Origin: Achatina immaculata
Taxonomy: Eukaryota; Mollusca; Gastropoda; Stylommatophora; Achatinidae
Assembly: GCA_009760885.1 (NCBI GenBank)
Contig: CM019702.1
Span: forward strand, 46,633,550 to 46,697,549
Reading direction: 5' to 3'
DNA: 64,000 bases
The position numbers and the translations under genes were made by a program. This document shows, piece after piece, positions 11,385-23,641 of the stretch. A model generated the notes under the pieces. It ran no database searches. It saw only the letters and a program-made list of their open reading frames with translations, and was not told the origin of the DNA. Numbering within the stretch: the first letter of the stretch is position 1; the number at the start of each line of letters is the position of its first letter.

Positions 11385-11740
11385 TCAAACTTCTTCTGTC
11401 TCACTGGAACTTCGATCTGGTGTTCTTTGCCTCCGATGTGGTGGAGATGTTGAGGCACAGCATCGTGTCGGCTTAGGAGCGGGTTCATACCAGCAATTTT
11501 TTTTCAGTCCCTAAGTGTAGCTAAGAAGCAGGGCGGGGTGTGCAGTACTTCTTCAGCAGACTCCACCACCATGGATACTATGGTTAGCCAGGCTCCACTT
11601 ATTTCTGGAGTTATCAGCGGAGAGGTAGGAAAGGGTCTTGGCCAGCTGTGGTTCGCCAACCCTGTCACTATCATTTCAGTTATGAGCCGCTGATGGCCAA
11701 ATCGTACAGGGTCTTCACCCCCGAATATCCGACCTACATG
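11385..11740 (+). repeat. Interspersed repeat X, copy 2
   Basis: Same landmark order as copy 1, with ggttcgccaaccctgtcac near its end and an extension gccgctgatggccaaatcg, then gtcttcacccccg. It runs straight into the 541-bp GATA array at 11741. Confidence 0.75.
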
Positions 11741-12281
<541 letters not shown>

Positions 12282-12484
12282 AAAAGAAATGCATTCCAGA
12301 TAAAAGAGGAAAGAAATAAATATAAAGAATTAAACCTGAATCTTTCAAGGTCCCTACCCGAGTTACTGAGATATATGTATAAATAACAGGCCTCCGTACT
12401 TTCTCTCTTAAGTCCCCAGGTCTTGTGGCTCCCCGAAGGTCATGGTAAGTTTAATAGAACTGTTACTCTCTCCATCTCTCTCTC

Positions 12485-12522
12485 TCTGAACCTTAAGTGC
12501 CCAGGGCACATGGGGCTTCCGA
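12485..12522 (-). mobile_element. Minimal LINE family C terminus
   Basis: About 38 bp match the extreme 3' end of family C (gaaccttaagtgcccaggg on the plus strand), with the same (TC)n run on the tail side (12472-12487). It is too short to carry any frame. Confidence 0.55.
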
Positions 12523-15064
12523 CTCTCTCCATGCCCTCCAGTTAATGAGCATAGAAATATCAATGATCTGTCAATATGTTCGTTTATTAACGGCAACAAC
12601 ATTTTTTAGCACCCTGAAAGGCTGGCGTCAACGGTGTCCACGTTGACTTTGTGTTTTGTTTCCTGGCTGAATAGAGTGTCATATTGTTCAACATATTTAC
12701 AATGTAAGGTCGTTTTCTGAACTTCCCGCGCGTGTTCTGGTGGCTGTAAACCTGGAAGCACACAGCTGTTATATCGGAGTATAAATAGAATGAAGAGAAT
12801 TTATGCGGACACGAGGGAAAAGTGGCTTGTATACAGCGATACAGTAAAACGAAGTGGGATATTTAGTGCCAGAAATACTTTTCGTTTTTTTTCAGACATT
12901 AAAACATTGCTGATGTTCGGTATGTAAGGTATCACATTAAAATGATATTTTCACTTTAACTGTTAACAAAAGCGCTTACATATAATTATATATACTATAT
13001 GTATAACAGCGGATATACTATTTATGTCAGACTTAATATTTTATTTTGATATTTTGTAGATATATAGAGAAAACCTTGTAGTCTTCTAAATACACATGGA
13101 GGGAAATATAGAACAAACCCAGGAACAGAGATGACTGGAGAAATTTTATCCTTGACTTAAGCTACCGAGGGAGTGAAGGGGCATTGATGATGATGTGTAG
13201 ATAACATATTCTGCTTTTTTTTTTAATGGAGAGAGCGATGTATGAAGGAAGATCGTTGTATTGGTGCACATAATGCGTAGGTCCCGTGATGGACACTTCA
13301 GAGAAATCTAACGGGAGTCGACCGAAGACAACTGGGGAACCATATAAAAGCTGGTCACATAGAATATGAAACAGAGAGAATGTGTTGCTTTCTTGCACGA
13401 CACCTCGGGGTGTACTGACAGTCTTTTTTTTTTTTGAGGGGGGGGGGGGGGAATGCATCTCTGTTTTGGATGAAACTGCTGAAAGTAAAATGTAGCGGAG
13501 TCGGGCAAAAACTTTATGTTAATGAAGAATTCCCAGTCAACAAGGGGAAAGTGCTAAAAGTTGCTTATATATATATATATACACACACACAAAGAAGGAG
13601 TTCAGAACACGTATGGGCAGTGCCGTTTTAATTCATGGGCTCACCCTGGGCACTGCCCATAGGCGCTCCAAGTGCATGAGAGCCAAACGAGCCCCCATGG
13701 AAATCTGTGAATTCCTAACATTACTTGCATAGGTTAGAGAGGAATGGTGGGGGCCCTATTGCATTAATTTTGTCAGGGGGCTCAGATGTTGTTAAGACGG
13801 CCCTGCCTGGGGGCTCATCCCGACTGCAAGGACGGTGATGATAATGATGACGATGATGACCCTAATCAACAGACTTGTTTTTGAAGCTTCAGTATCATTT
13901 CCGATACCTAGTGCCTGTTATGTGTTAGTATTTCTACAGGGTTGTCTGTCCTGTGTGATACGGTGTTTCATTATTTTTTTCATTCGTACTTATTCCCATT
14001 AGAAGAAGAACCTATACTATTCCCCATGATAGCTTGGAGTTCTTTATTCTTAAAACCTGTTCTGCATGCTGTGGGTCTCTTCTTCTGCTGTTTCTTTGCC
14101 ATTCTTAGCCATGTTTAGAGCATAGAAAAACGCAGAAGCCGTATACACGTAAATTATTTTTCTTTGTCCCTTATTATATGTTTCATGTGAACATCATTAT
14201 TTAGCAAGGAGTTCACGTGAAAACAGAGATGTTTATGTTACTTTAACAATGAGAAATACAATTTAACTGCCAGTGTCCTTATAAATATTATACGAATATA
14301 TCGCTATGCAGCATAATTGTCAATGTTTTGACTTTAAAATTGTTTTCTATGTTGGAATTGATGTCCAGTTTTTGCAAAGTATTGCTAAATTTAGAGCATG
14401 CTTCCCTACAAGGGATATATAATAATTAAACTGCGCTTATTAAGGTTAAAGAGGAGTAATGCTGCCTGACAGAAGAACAAAACATATGGAGGAATACCAC
14501 TGCAATATTGCAGATAGAAGAACAAGACATTTTAGTTTCACAAAATATGTGAAATTGCCAACCGTTTGCTTTTTGGCAGGGGAAGATAAGTCCAACATAG
14601 GCTGAGGAGTTGTCTGTCTTGATCAGTTTGTATCAAAGAGTTTTCTGTTGCCTGACTGATATTAATATCTAAAATACTGAAACATATTTTGCTGTTTGTT
14701 GAAAGTTGTGTTTCGAATCTAATAAGCTAGCACGGATTACTTTTAAATTTAGAGAGGTAAGTATTTTAAAATTGTCATTGTTGTTTCTTTCAGGGCCCTG
14801 GAAGGCATAGACCTTGAAGTTTAAGACTGACGGTCCTAGATTGTTCTGGATCTTTCTTCTGTGTCCTGAGAAAATACGTACTCTTGTTTTTTCCCCTACC
14901 ATTTTTAATGAGCATGTGAAGCTACGCTGTCGGAGTCAGTGGTCAAACTGTCATCAGGGTCCCAGGATGGACAAGACCGTCTCTAACTTCACGCCCCGCT
15001 TCAGAGTACCGGCAAGAATGCAGCAGACTCAATGATGTGACGTCTCACATATTCCAAAGTTCAC
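12523..15064. other. Non-coding stretch with one MITE
   Basis: Apart from the MITE at 13618, a weak LINE-like 3' scrap with a GAT run near 13085-13195 and a G-run at 13437-13451, no feature was recognised. Confidence 0.45.
13618..13805. mobile_element. Small MITE, 188 bp, inverted termini
   Basis: The left end CAGTGCCGTTTTAA and the reverse complement of the right end CAGGGCCGTCTTAA are imperfect inverted repeats. There is no coding frame. The flanking 8-mers (cgtatggg; cctggggg) match at five positions only, so a hAT origin is likely but not proven. Confidence 0.55.
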
Positions 15065-15450
15065 ATGTGACGTACAGCAAGGGAAGGAAGATCACTAGAG
15101 GGAACAGAAGAATGTTAAGATTGCCATGGACAGCTAAGATAACGGATTGATAATGTCAAACAAAAGCACGTGAGGAAAGGAACCTAATTAAGTGCATAAG
15201 AAAGCAACAGTCTCATTCACTGGAGACAAAATGAGAAGGGCAGGGCTTGAAAACGCCAACAGAAAAGATAAATAGGAAGAAAGCAAGGAAAGACCAAGAG
15301 AGAGAAAAAAAAATCATGGACAGTCTGACGCGATGGGACATTAAAAGGTTACCAAATGAAGCTGATGGAAGGATATCAAAGATCGAGATCTATAGGGAGA
15401 CATGATCGCCAACGCCTACCTGTATGACACCTCATTATGATAATGATGAA
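15065..15450 (+). mobile_element. Degraded RTE-like family A 3' end
   Basis: The sequence follows the family A order (agaagaatgttaagattg, then gcatggac-type repeats, then aatcatggacagtctgacgc, then the GCATGATCGCCAACGCC-type end) and finishes with cacctcattatgataatgat, a decayed (GAT)n tail. Many stops and indels remove any long frame. It is older than the copies at 5637 and 10450. Confidence 0.6.
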
Positions 15451-15924
15451 GAAAAGTAAAGAAAGATATGGTCTATTCTCCATCCACCTCGGTACCTGTA
15501 TTCTAAGATGATTTTTTTTTACTGCAGCACCTGCAAGCGATTACAAGCTCTCAGTTTTCAGTTACTGTATGATGCAACAATGTATTTCTCAGATCGGAAG
15601 GTATTTATCATATTTTGTATTCCAGTGCAGAAGTTACTGAGGGATACAGCAGCTTCTCCGTGCATTTTTACGAGTTTTGAATTCTTCTTCTTCTTCTTTG
15701 CTGCTGCTGCTGCTGGACTTAAACTTCAAGCTAGCTCTGCTCAAAGGTCTACTAGGTGAGAGTTTTTATAAGGACAGATGTGTGTTACTGATCATAAAAA
15801 AGCAAGAAAGAAATTACAGAAACTCTCCATACAACGCAGTAATGTGGGAGTAGAGTGGGGGAGGGGGAGGGGGTCTCCGTTAATGCTGAAAAGTCCATTA
15901 AAACAAGCTTTTATACAATATGTC

Positions 15925-16465
15925 TTACATCTTACATGCTTCCCGTGCCGCTAAACGTCACATAGGGCTCGCATGGCAGCTTGCCAAGATTTCCTGTTTT
16001 CGGCTAGCTTTTCAACCTCATTAAGGGGATGTTATTTTCACTGAACTGGCCTCTCTTAACCAAGTCCTCTTTAGAGTTTCAGGTGGTCGACTTCTTTTTC
16101 TTCGGCCTATTGTATTCCACTTGATAGCTTGTTTTGGGATTCTCTGGTTCTTTCTTCTCAGCACATGACCGATATATGTTCATCTTCTTTTTCTGATCAC
16201 CCATGAGACAGGTTGTTGTTTGCTCATCTGTCTTATCTCTCCGTTGTTCTTGAATTCGTTCCATTTTATACTGAATATTTTCCTGATGCATTTGTTTTCA
16301 AAAGAGTCTAATTTCTTGTCTATTTCTTTAGTTGTTTTTTCCAGCTTTCACATGCATAAATGAGGGTGGATATTACATTTGAAATGGATAATCTTAACTT
16401 GGCTTTTGTGCTTATAACTTTTGAATGTCATATGTTCTCAAGATTCTTGAAAGTCAATGCTGCTT
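15925..16465 (-). mobile_element. Non-LTR retrotransposon 3' end, family B
   Basis: Minus-strand remnant of a LINE C-terminal reading frame. It resembles the family member at 60299-60916, which reads CLRKILGIKWNEF, then VGHLMRRNDQR, then RETLKRSLLREAKL. Here the frame is broken by several stops, with short pieces such as MGDQKKKMNIYRSC still readable. The 3' end carries the conserved AACGGCACGGGAAG-like terminus and a short (TAAGATG)-type tail. Confidence 0.65.
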
Positions 16466-16529
16466 ACAATATATAGTATTGTACAATATGAAATTATGTA
16501 ATAAATAAAGTCACAATTCAGAAATCACA

Positions 16530-16745
16530 GTAATACTCTGTAAACAGCCTGTCTGTGTGATAGCTTGAGACAGACTGAGACCGAAATACGACGGGTTTAT
16601 CCACGCTATCCAAAAGAAGCGCAAATATGAAATGAACTTTCCCCGATGTTTAAGATTTTAAATTTAAAAAAAAAATTTTTTTTTCTGTTCCGTTAAGTCC
16701 GAAATTCGATACACCGGAGTCCGTTTAATCGAGGGTTTACAGTAT
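16530..16745. mobile_element. Possible Tc1/mariner-Tigger-like MITE end
   Basis: The right part (gttaagtccgaaattcgata; gtttaatcgagggtttacag) resembles non-autonomous pogo/Tigger ends with repeated TTAA...CGAA motifs. A short matching ctgtaaac occurs near 16540. The element limits are uncertain. Confidence 0.3.
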
Positions 16746-17569
16746 AAAGTTTAAAAAGTCAGTGTTTTTTTTGTGTGTGGAGAAAAGCCATAGGTTAGTT
16801 TATTATTATTGTTTGTTTTTCTTAATGAGTTTCTCCTCAGCGCATAACGAGCGAAACATTGTATGGCTTCATTGTGTTTCATAAAACAAAAACACAGAAG
16901 ATATCCTTTCTGAACTCTCTCTTAATAACACAGCTTTGTTTTTCCTTTTAAACTGAATGAAACAATAATGACTTCAGTTGGCAGAAAGATAATTTATTCT
17001 AGTAATAAAGCCCCATCTTCTGAATTATAACAATTTATTAATTTACGGGTATGAACTTTAAAAAAAAAATGCGATGTTTCGAACATGGAAAATAGACACA
17101 GATTCATGAACGTAGAATTCTTTTTGTTTTTTGTTTTTTTTTTTTTTGTTGTTGTAAAAATTGTACAATACAATATAGTTCTACAGAAAAAAAAAAGCAG
17201 AACATAGAGCATACTTGTCCAGACTTTTAGACATACGCTGCCAAACTGGCAACAGCTTTACACTTTCTTTTTTTTTTTTCGTCAACATAATTATCCGCAC
17301 CAAATTATACAGTACAGAACACAACATGGCCGTGAACATTCTAATTTGCAATTTTCAAGAAAAAGAAATCGATATGTAGACAATAAAAGAATGTAAAAAA
17401 GACCATGAAATTCTTTTTTTTTTTTACTTAAATTCACTGACACTCACGCACATGTAAAAAACATTCTTAATTAAAATAAAACGCACAGTATGTACTTCTT
17501 CTACGATTTCCTTTTTTTTAACTCTGATTTTCAACCAGGCAGTAAGTATTCACATTACTCTGTCTAGGA

Positions 17570-17773
17570 CAGCAGTTCCCAGTCTGTAGTATTATCAGCC
17601 AAACTGACATACCATCGGATGGCTGAGTTATCATTTTGGTATCATGTGCCATCTATTGTATTAAAACAATAGAGAATTCATGGCATTACGATATTAGATA
17701 TAAACCGGTGGCCCATAGCTTTGTATGCGGTTGGAAGTGTGGTCATGTGGTTTAGAAATGTAGAGAACTACTG
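17570..17773. mobile_element. Probable hAT-like MITE
   Basis: The ends CAGCAGTTCCCAG and (reverse complement) CAGTAGTTCTCTAC form short inverted termini about 204 bp apart. The flanks tctaggac and tctcaagg are only a partial 8-bp match. Its internal catctattg...aaaacaat is also found at 31330-31360, and its right half resembles 27240-27335. Confidence 0.5.
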
Positions 17774-18289
17774 TCTCAAGGGTACTGCGATATCACTGAC
17801 TCATCCACGTCTGCAGCTTCTCTAAAGTATCCATGGACCATGTACCTACGCTACAAGAAGAAGAAGAAGAAGATGATGATGTTGAAGAAGAAGAAGAAGA
17901 TGATGATGGCGAACAATGTAGAATAAGATCCCATAACAAGAATGCAAGAAACTCTTAAGCGGAGATAAAGAATCACTCTGGTAAGAGGAAAGACAACGTA
18001 ACCACTTGAGGAAAGCTGCATTTTTTGTCTTTCTCCGCATACAAGACGGATAACTTTGTGTTTAACACATATGATCTAGTGCGTGTTCAGCAGTTCTTGA
18101 CAATGGCGTTATAAAGAAGGCAGCATGGTCTCATATCTTGGCGAGATGAAAGTAGGACACCTGCAGTTTTAACTGCACAACAAATCTGAGCGTAGCCTTA
18201 TTGTACAACTGTGGTACCTAGGGGATACAGTGTTAGTGTCCGTATTTTCTTTGCCCGGTAGGTATATTTGAGGTTGATGTGGTCAGCTG

Positions 18290-18336
18290 TAGGAGGAGGC
18301 AAAGTTCCGCAAGGGACATGCAAATGACTGACTGTT
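18290..18336 (+). mobile_element. Terminal stub of LINE family D
   Basis: About 45 bp (aaagttccgcaagggacatg) match the 3' terminus of the copies at 34800 and 46845, here on the plus strand and followed by a short actgactg tail. Confidence 0.5.
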
Positions 18337-18379
18337 GTCAGCATCACGCTTGGATGCCTTTAAACCCATACTATAGCCA

Positions 18380-18480
18380 TTTCCAGTTTTGGGTGGCTGG
18401 GACAGTCCTCGGCCGGACTTCGATCACCTGCCTGGCTGTGGGAGACTAATACACTAGTCACTTTGCTATTCAAGTACTCT
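18380..18480 (-). mobile_element. Possible tRNA-like SINE head
   Basis: The minus strand reads GTGACTAGTGTATTAGTCTC, then GGTGATCGAAGTCCGGCC, resembling weak A and B boxes at tRNA spacing. Support is by pattern only. Confidence 0.3.
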
Positions 18481-19538
18481 TAACAGTAAAAGAAGCGAAT
18501 GAAAGCAATGCATGTGAGTTCTATATAGAAGTAACGCTCCTTAGTTTATAAAACAACATAGCGATATTGTGTGCGTTGTGGCAATGGTCGATTATGCTGA
18601 ACAAATATTGGTACAATAAACCAGGAGAGAAGTACCAGAATAAAAATGATAGTCTGTAATTACCATAGGAATCTAACACTTTGCTGCTTTCTAAAACTGT
18701 CATTTAAGACGAAAAAAAAAAAGTCATCATTAGCCTTCTCAGAAAATGTCAAACATTTTACTCTTTCGCCTCCTCTCCCCGAATCTTCCTCCCCTCCCTC
18801 CCTTACGTATGACGTACATCTTCATTCCCAGAAAACCCACTCAGTACTAGGAAGTCATGCGTAGCTCCTCATATACTTATACAACATGTGTATATGCAAC
18901 ACACATATACGATTCCCACATACGCTGGTTTAATGTGATCACACGAAGCTGGACCTCTCGCTAGTACTTACTTTACCCTGTATTTAGATTACGTTACGCG
19001 TAGTTCTGTTTGTGTTTCGTCTTATAAATCTCCTTTGTTTACCCGTCCCCCATCATCTCCAACACCACACCTCCTCCAGAAATGTCATAAACAAATATAA
19101 GAACTACTGATAATTACCCACATCAGCAAAAGTATGTATTCCTAATATCTTTTTTACGTATCTTTTCCTCCCGACACTCTCCATTCTTTCAGTCTTTATA
19201 TATCACTCAAACACGTGCGTCTCAAACACACAAGCATATGTAATCCATACATACAAGTATATATAATCCATACACACATGTAGGGCCAGTGTCCGACTAT
19301 GTTACTGTGCTCGATGGTGATAGAAAACGAACCAACAGCTATTTTAAGGCCAGTACTGCAGCCCTCTAGATAGTTGCCCCTTTGGCCTAACGGTATTTCC
19401 CTCCAAAACCTGCACACCAGCACGCATGCTCCACACAGACCTCCCACACGTAAAATATACAAATATACGTCTTCTGTACAAAATATACGACTGTGCAAAT
19501 GTAATTAATAAAGGCGTGCGAGATTCGTGAATAATTCC

Positions 19539-19577
<39 letters not shown>

Positions 19578-20414
19578 TACTCTCTCTTCTTATCTTCCAC
19601 CGATAATGATCATTAAAACTTTCACATTTCTAAGTTCCCTGATTCGTACATATATATAATATATATGAGTGTTCAAAGCATCTGCGTGCTCTATACACAT
19701 AGCAAAATTCTCTTCGCCAATTGTTTTAAACAAAAGAATGGAACTATACTATTCCTTTACTTCGACATAATATATAATATATATAATAATGACATACAAT
19801 TTTAAAGACAGCATACAATGGAATTCTTTGGTGTTCTAGCTTTGATGTACATTTGTAACAACAAACACCTGATTAAACTCGACTTAGGAATGTTCGTTTC
19901 ATTAAAAAAAATACCATAACATTACATAACACATAGAAACGAATTTCACTGAGCAGTACCTATGTATCTAAGCAGAAAAAAAAATGGGAATTTAAAGCAG
20001 TATAAGATACGGTAAAAAAAATCATAAAACTTAACAACTAGGTCGCTTGTCTAAGTAAACAATTGTGAGACATTTCGTTGCCGTGGTATTGCATATATTT
20101 ACACTTTTTTAATGTCTGTTATGTGTAGTGTGGGTAGGGAGTCTTGGAATTATGATAAAGTCGAGTCCTAGGGTTATAGCGTATGCCAGGTCATGGGGAG
20201 TTATGTGTATATGTAGTTTTAGAGATTAATTTGTATGTGGAGTAATGAGACCGATGTCTTTTTAATGAAGTCGTGAGGGGAAAAAGTGCTCAGGAGTTGT
20301 ATGATTAAAGTTTATGTTATGTCTTGAGGTCTTATTTGTATATGCGGTCTTTGGGAAAGTTTATATGTGACGTGAATTTCGGGGGGGGGGGGGTGCTTGT
20401 GTAGAAATGAGAAT

Positions 20415-21262
20415 AATGTTCCTGTTAGTGATGGGAAGGATGTGTATGTGAAGAGATGGAAATAATGTATGTGTGAAGAATGTGGATTAATATTCGTGTG
20501 ACGAGATGGGAGAAAGGTGTGCGAAAATATTGGGAAGATATATGTGAAGAGATAAGAACAGAGTGTGTGTGAAGAGATGGGAGCAATGTGTGTAAAGAGA
20601 TGGGAGCAAGGTGTGTGAAGAAATGGGAATAATGTGTGTGAAGAGATGGGAGCAAGATGTGTGAAGAAATAGGAATAATGTGTGTGAAGAGATGGGAGCA
20701 AGGTGTGTAAAGAAATGGGAATAATGAGTGTGAAGAGACGGGAGCAAGATGTGTGAATAAATAGGAATAATGTGTGTGTGAGAAGAGATGGGAGCAATGT
20801 GCGTAAAGAGGTGAAAGCAATGTGTGTGAAGAGATGGGAGCAATGTGTGTAAAGAGGTGGGAATAATGTGTGTGAAGAGATGGGAGCAATGTGTGTAAAG
20901 AGGTGGAAGCAATGTGTGTGAAGAGATGGGAGCAATGTGTGTAAAGAGGTGGAAGCAATGTGTGTGAAGAGATGGGAGCAATGTGTGTAAACAGGTGGGA
21001 ATAATGTGTGTGAAGAGATGGGAGCAATATGTGTAAACAGGTGGGAATAATGTGTGAAGAGATGGGAGCAATGTGTGTAAAGAAGTGGAAGCACTGTGTG
21101 TGAAGAGATGGGAGCAATGTGTGTAAAGAGGTGGGAATAATGTGTGTGAAGAGATGGGAGCAATGTGTGTAAAGAAGTGGAAGCAGTGTGTGTGAAGAGA
21201 TGGGAGCAATGTGTGTAAAGAAGTGGAAGCAATGTGTGTGAAGAGATGGGAGCAATGTGGGC
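20415..21262. repeat. 23-bp minisatellite with 46-bp dimer order, about 850 bp
   Basis: Two alternating 23-bp unit types (atgtgtgtgaagagatgggagca and atgtgtgtaaagaggtggaagca in short form) form a dimeric array, more diverged toward 20415. Because 23 is not a multiple of three, all minus-strand frames read through it, giving overlapping frames of 306, 276 and 240 codons of SHTLLPSLHTH type. None is a credible gene. It lies about 2.4 kb 3' of FoxA. Confidence 0.93.
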
Positions 21263-21710
21263 GAAAAGATGGAAATAAATGTAATGAATCAGAAACTTGA
21301 ACTAAAGAAAAAAGATCTTGAGAAAATACTTTTTAAAACATCATCTTCCTGGAATTCAGTTTCTTGGCGGAGTCTTAAGATCAGTTAAAAAGTGACTAGA
21401 AAGATTCGTGTAATATAGTTCCGTGAAAGTGTCTGTCATGTGACACAGTTATGCACGGACATCTTCAAATTAACCCAGAAAAATCTATTAATTATTGATA
21501 TCATTTTGCATTAATAAGTTTGTAAATGTTCCATCGAATCAAAACGTTTGTTAGTGTTGTCTACATGCAAAATTCTGCAGATCTTTCGAATTAAAGAAAT
21601 TACATTCGGTAGATGTTTTGTTACATTGCAAAAAAGCACATTAGTATTTCTGATAGTGACAAAAGTCTGTGCAAGATTTAGTTTTCGCTACAAAAAGTTT
21701 GTGAACTCCT

Positions 21711-21803
21711 ATGACATCAACGTGTGAAATTCTATGACATCAAAAATGTGTGATTTTCTATGACATCAAAGTGTGAACTTCTATGACACCAAAGTGTATA
21801 ACT
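21711..21803. repeat. Four-unit ~27-bp tandem repeat
   Basis: Units built on tctatgacatcaaagtgtga, with small length differences. Confidence 0.8.
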
Positions 21804-22347
21804 TCTCTTTTGTGTAGCAGGGAAGGGAGTTAAGATTTACTTCACCAAAAAAAATACGTAGATATTAGCTAAACTGAAAATCAACATACACTTCAGTTCA
21901 TCAAACAATTTGCAGTTACCTTATAGGGAATGTTTTTTTTTGGATATTTCTTACATGAAAAATTACCCCCCCCCCCCCCAAAAAAAAAAAAAAAAAATTC
22001 TGTTTTTTTTTTACATGAAAAATTCTTCATACTTCTCATAGCACGAAAGCACTGTGAGGTATTGAAGTTTGTGGTTATATCAAAGGATATGTTTTCTTAT
22101 ACCAAGAAATATGTAGATGACTTAATGTAAAGAAAGTATATGGAGGTATTTTAATCATCAAGTCTGTTGATCCTTCCGTACACGATTTTGCGTGCGATTT
22201 TTTCATTACATCAAGTTTTATAGAACGTTTGATAATGATCTATGTGCATCAACAACTGTTTTAATGTTCACAGACCAGTACATCTTGAAATTCATTTTAT
22301 TTACTGTTGTATGACAACTGGAGGTTTTAAATGTTGTACATGATATC

Positions 22348-22395
22348 CCTATATGCCTCTAAGGCATGAGAGGATTACCTTTACCTTTACCTTTT
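22348..22395 (+). mobile_element. 48-bp SINE tail insertion with target duplication
   Basis: The segment cctctaaggcatgagagg is the SINE 3' end and is followed by (CTTTAC)n. The direct repeat tacatgatatc at 22337-22347 and 22396-22406 is an 11-bp target duplication. This is an extreme 5' truncation, leaving about 30 bp of element plus tail. Confidence 0.75.
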
Positions 22396-22484
22396 TACAT
22401 GATATCACTCCATGTGAATCCCCCCCCCTACCCCCCCCCCCCCCAATTTGTGAAGTGTGTAGTCAGATAATGATTTACGTGACT

Positions 22485-22750
22485 CTACAAATATACAACT
22501 GAAAGAAACAATCTTACCTTTTTCTTTCTTATACAAGTATACAATTGAAAGGATTAATCTTGCCTTTTTTTTCTTATTTATACAATTTAAAGAAACAATC
22601 GTATAGCTTGCTTACTTCTACAAACATACAACTGAAATGAGTAATCTTACCGTTTCATTACTTCCATACACAAAAGAAAACAATAATCTTTCCGTTTCCT
22701 TACTTCCACAAGTTTACAACTGAAAGAAATAACTTTACCGTTTTCTAGCT
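22485..22750. repeat. Diverged ~40-47-bp array, six units
   Basis: Starts near 22493, 22539, 22580, 22626, 22666 and 22713, each with a form of atacaactgaaagaaacaat then cttaccgttt. Spacing is irregular (40-47 bp). It lies inside the possible FoxA 3' UTR. Confidence 0.75.
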
Positions 22751-23641
22751 TAACCCTGAGAAGAACCTAAAGTGTGATAACTTTGCCCATAGCCTGATAT
22801 TTTTAGAAAGACAATGTCAGGGGAAAAAACTGAGATTAAATTCGATAACAAAAATGTAATGAAACATAATAAATACGTGTCGAGTGTACGATTTGTATAG
22901 AAAATAGTTTTACAGTCAATGTCCATGAACTAGATGTAGACAGGTGCGGTGTTTGTCAATGACTCTGAGTCATAAATATCACCAATTCGCAAAGATAAGG
23001 TCAGCAGCCAAACAGTTTGCAAGCAACCTCCTTCGAAATTACGTCATTTCCTGCAAGGGCATTAACTTCACGTGCCCGGTGAGTCATGTTGCAGTGTATT
23101 ACAACATGACAAGGAGATACAAAATAACCCTAGAAGGAAACTAGAGCACCTCAGACTTCACTGACACTTCCTTTTTCTGGTGTTGTATGAAATCATGACT
23201 TTCACTTGCTGACTGAGAAACATTATCACAAAGTTCAGTTCAAGAAACACATGGATATCTGAACATTAATCATATCACTTTATGGTTGGCATCCTGTTAA
23301 AAAAAAAGACTGATATCTTGGCAACTTGTAAGTTTAATATTCGTGAACCAGCAATGTTGAGATATTTGTTGCCATCTCGAAAAAACACGAACACGCCATG
23401 AATTTTTGGATTAGATAGTAATAAACTGAACGTTGATGAACATCTCTGGTAGAGAATCTCGTGATGGACTCCACAAACGCCTGGAGTTGAAATGTTCCAA
23501 ACGATAAACTTCAAATCCAGTTGGAGGGGGGAGGGATGTTTTCATTACACGGTTGGGTGATTTAGGAGTTTGCTTTGGTATGTATATCCGGTGTAGAGAT
23601 CGTGCTGGCGATGACTACTGTTGCGAGAAGAAGGCCGGATG

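Larger units (their letters stand above)
16746..20414. other. Non-coding 3' flank of FoxA
   Basis: Poly(T/A) runs, a GAA/GAT run near 17857-17910, a MITE at 17570, a LINE stub at 18290 and (CT)n near 19542-19575. No gene was recognised. Confidence 0.45.
22296..23641 (-). other. FoxA probable 3' UTR and poly(A) signal candidates
   Basis: No coding potential is seen directly 3' of the FoxA stop. On the minus strand an ATTAAA lies at 23338-23333, about 0.3 kb past the stop, and the first canonical AATAAA is at 22301-22296, about 1.35 kb past it. Which signal is used cannot be decided from sequence alone. If the distal one is used, the UTR contains the diverged array at 22485-22750 and a small SINE stub at 22348-22395. 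Confidence 0.4.

Noticed and set aside
20312..21255. Long minus-strand frames of 240-306 codons
   Set aside because: They arise from a 23-bp tandem repeat that lacks stops; three frames overlap with the same composition.
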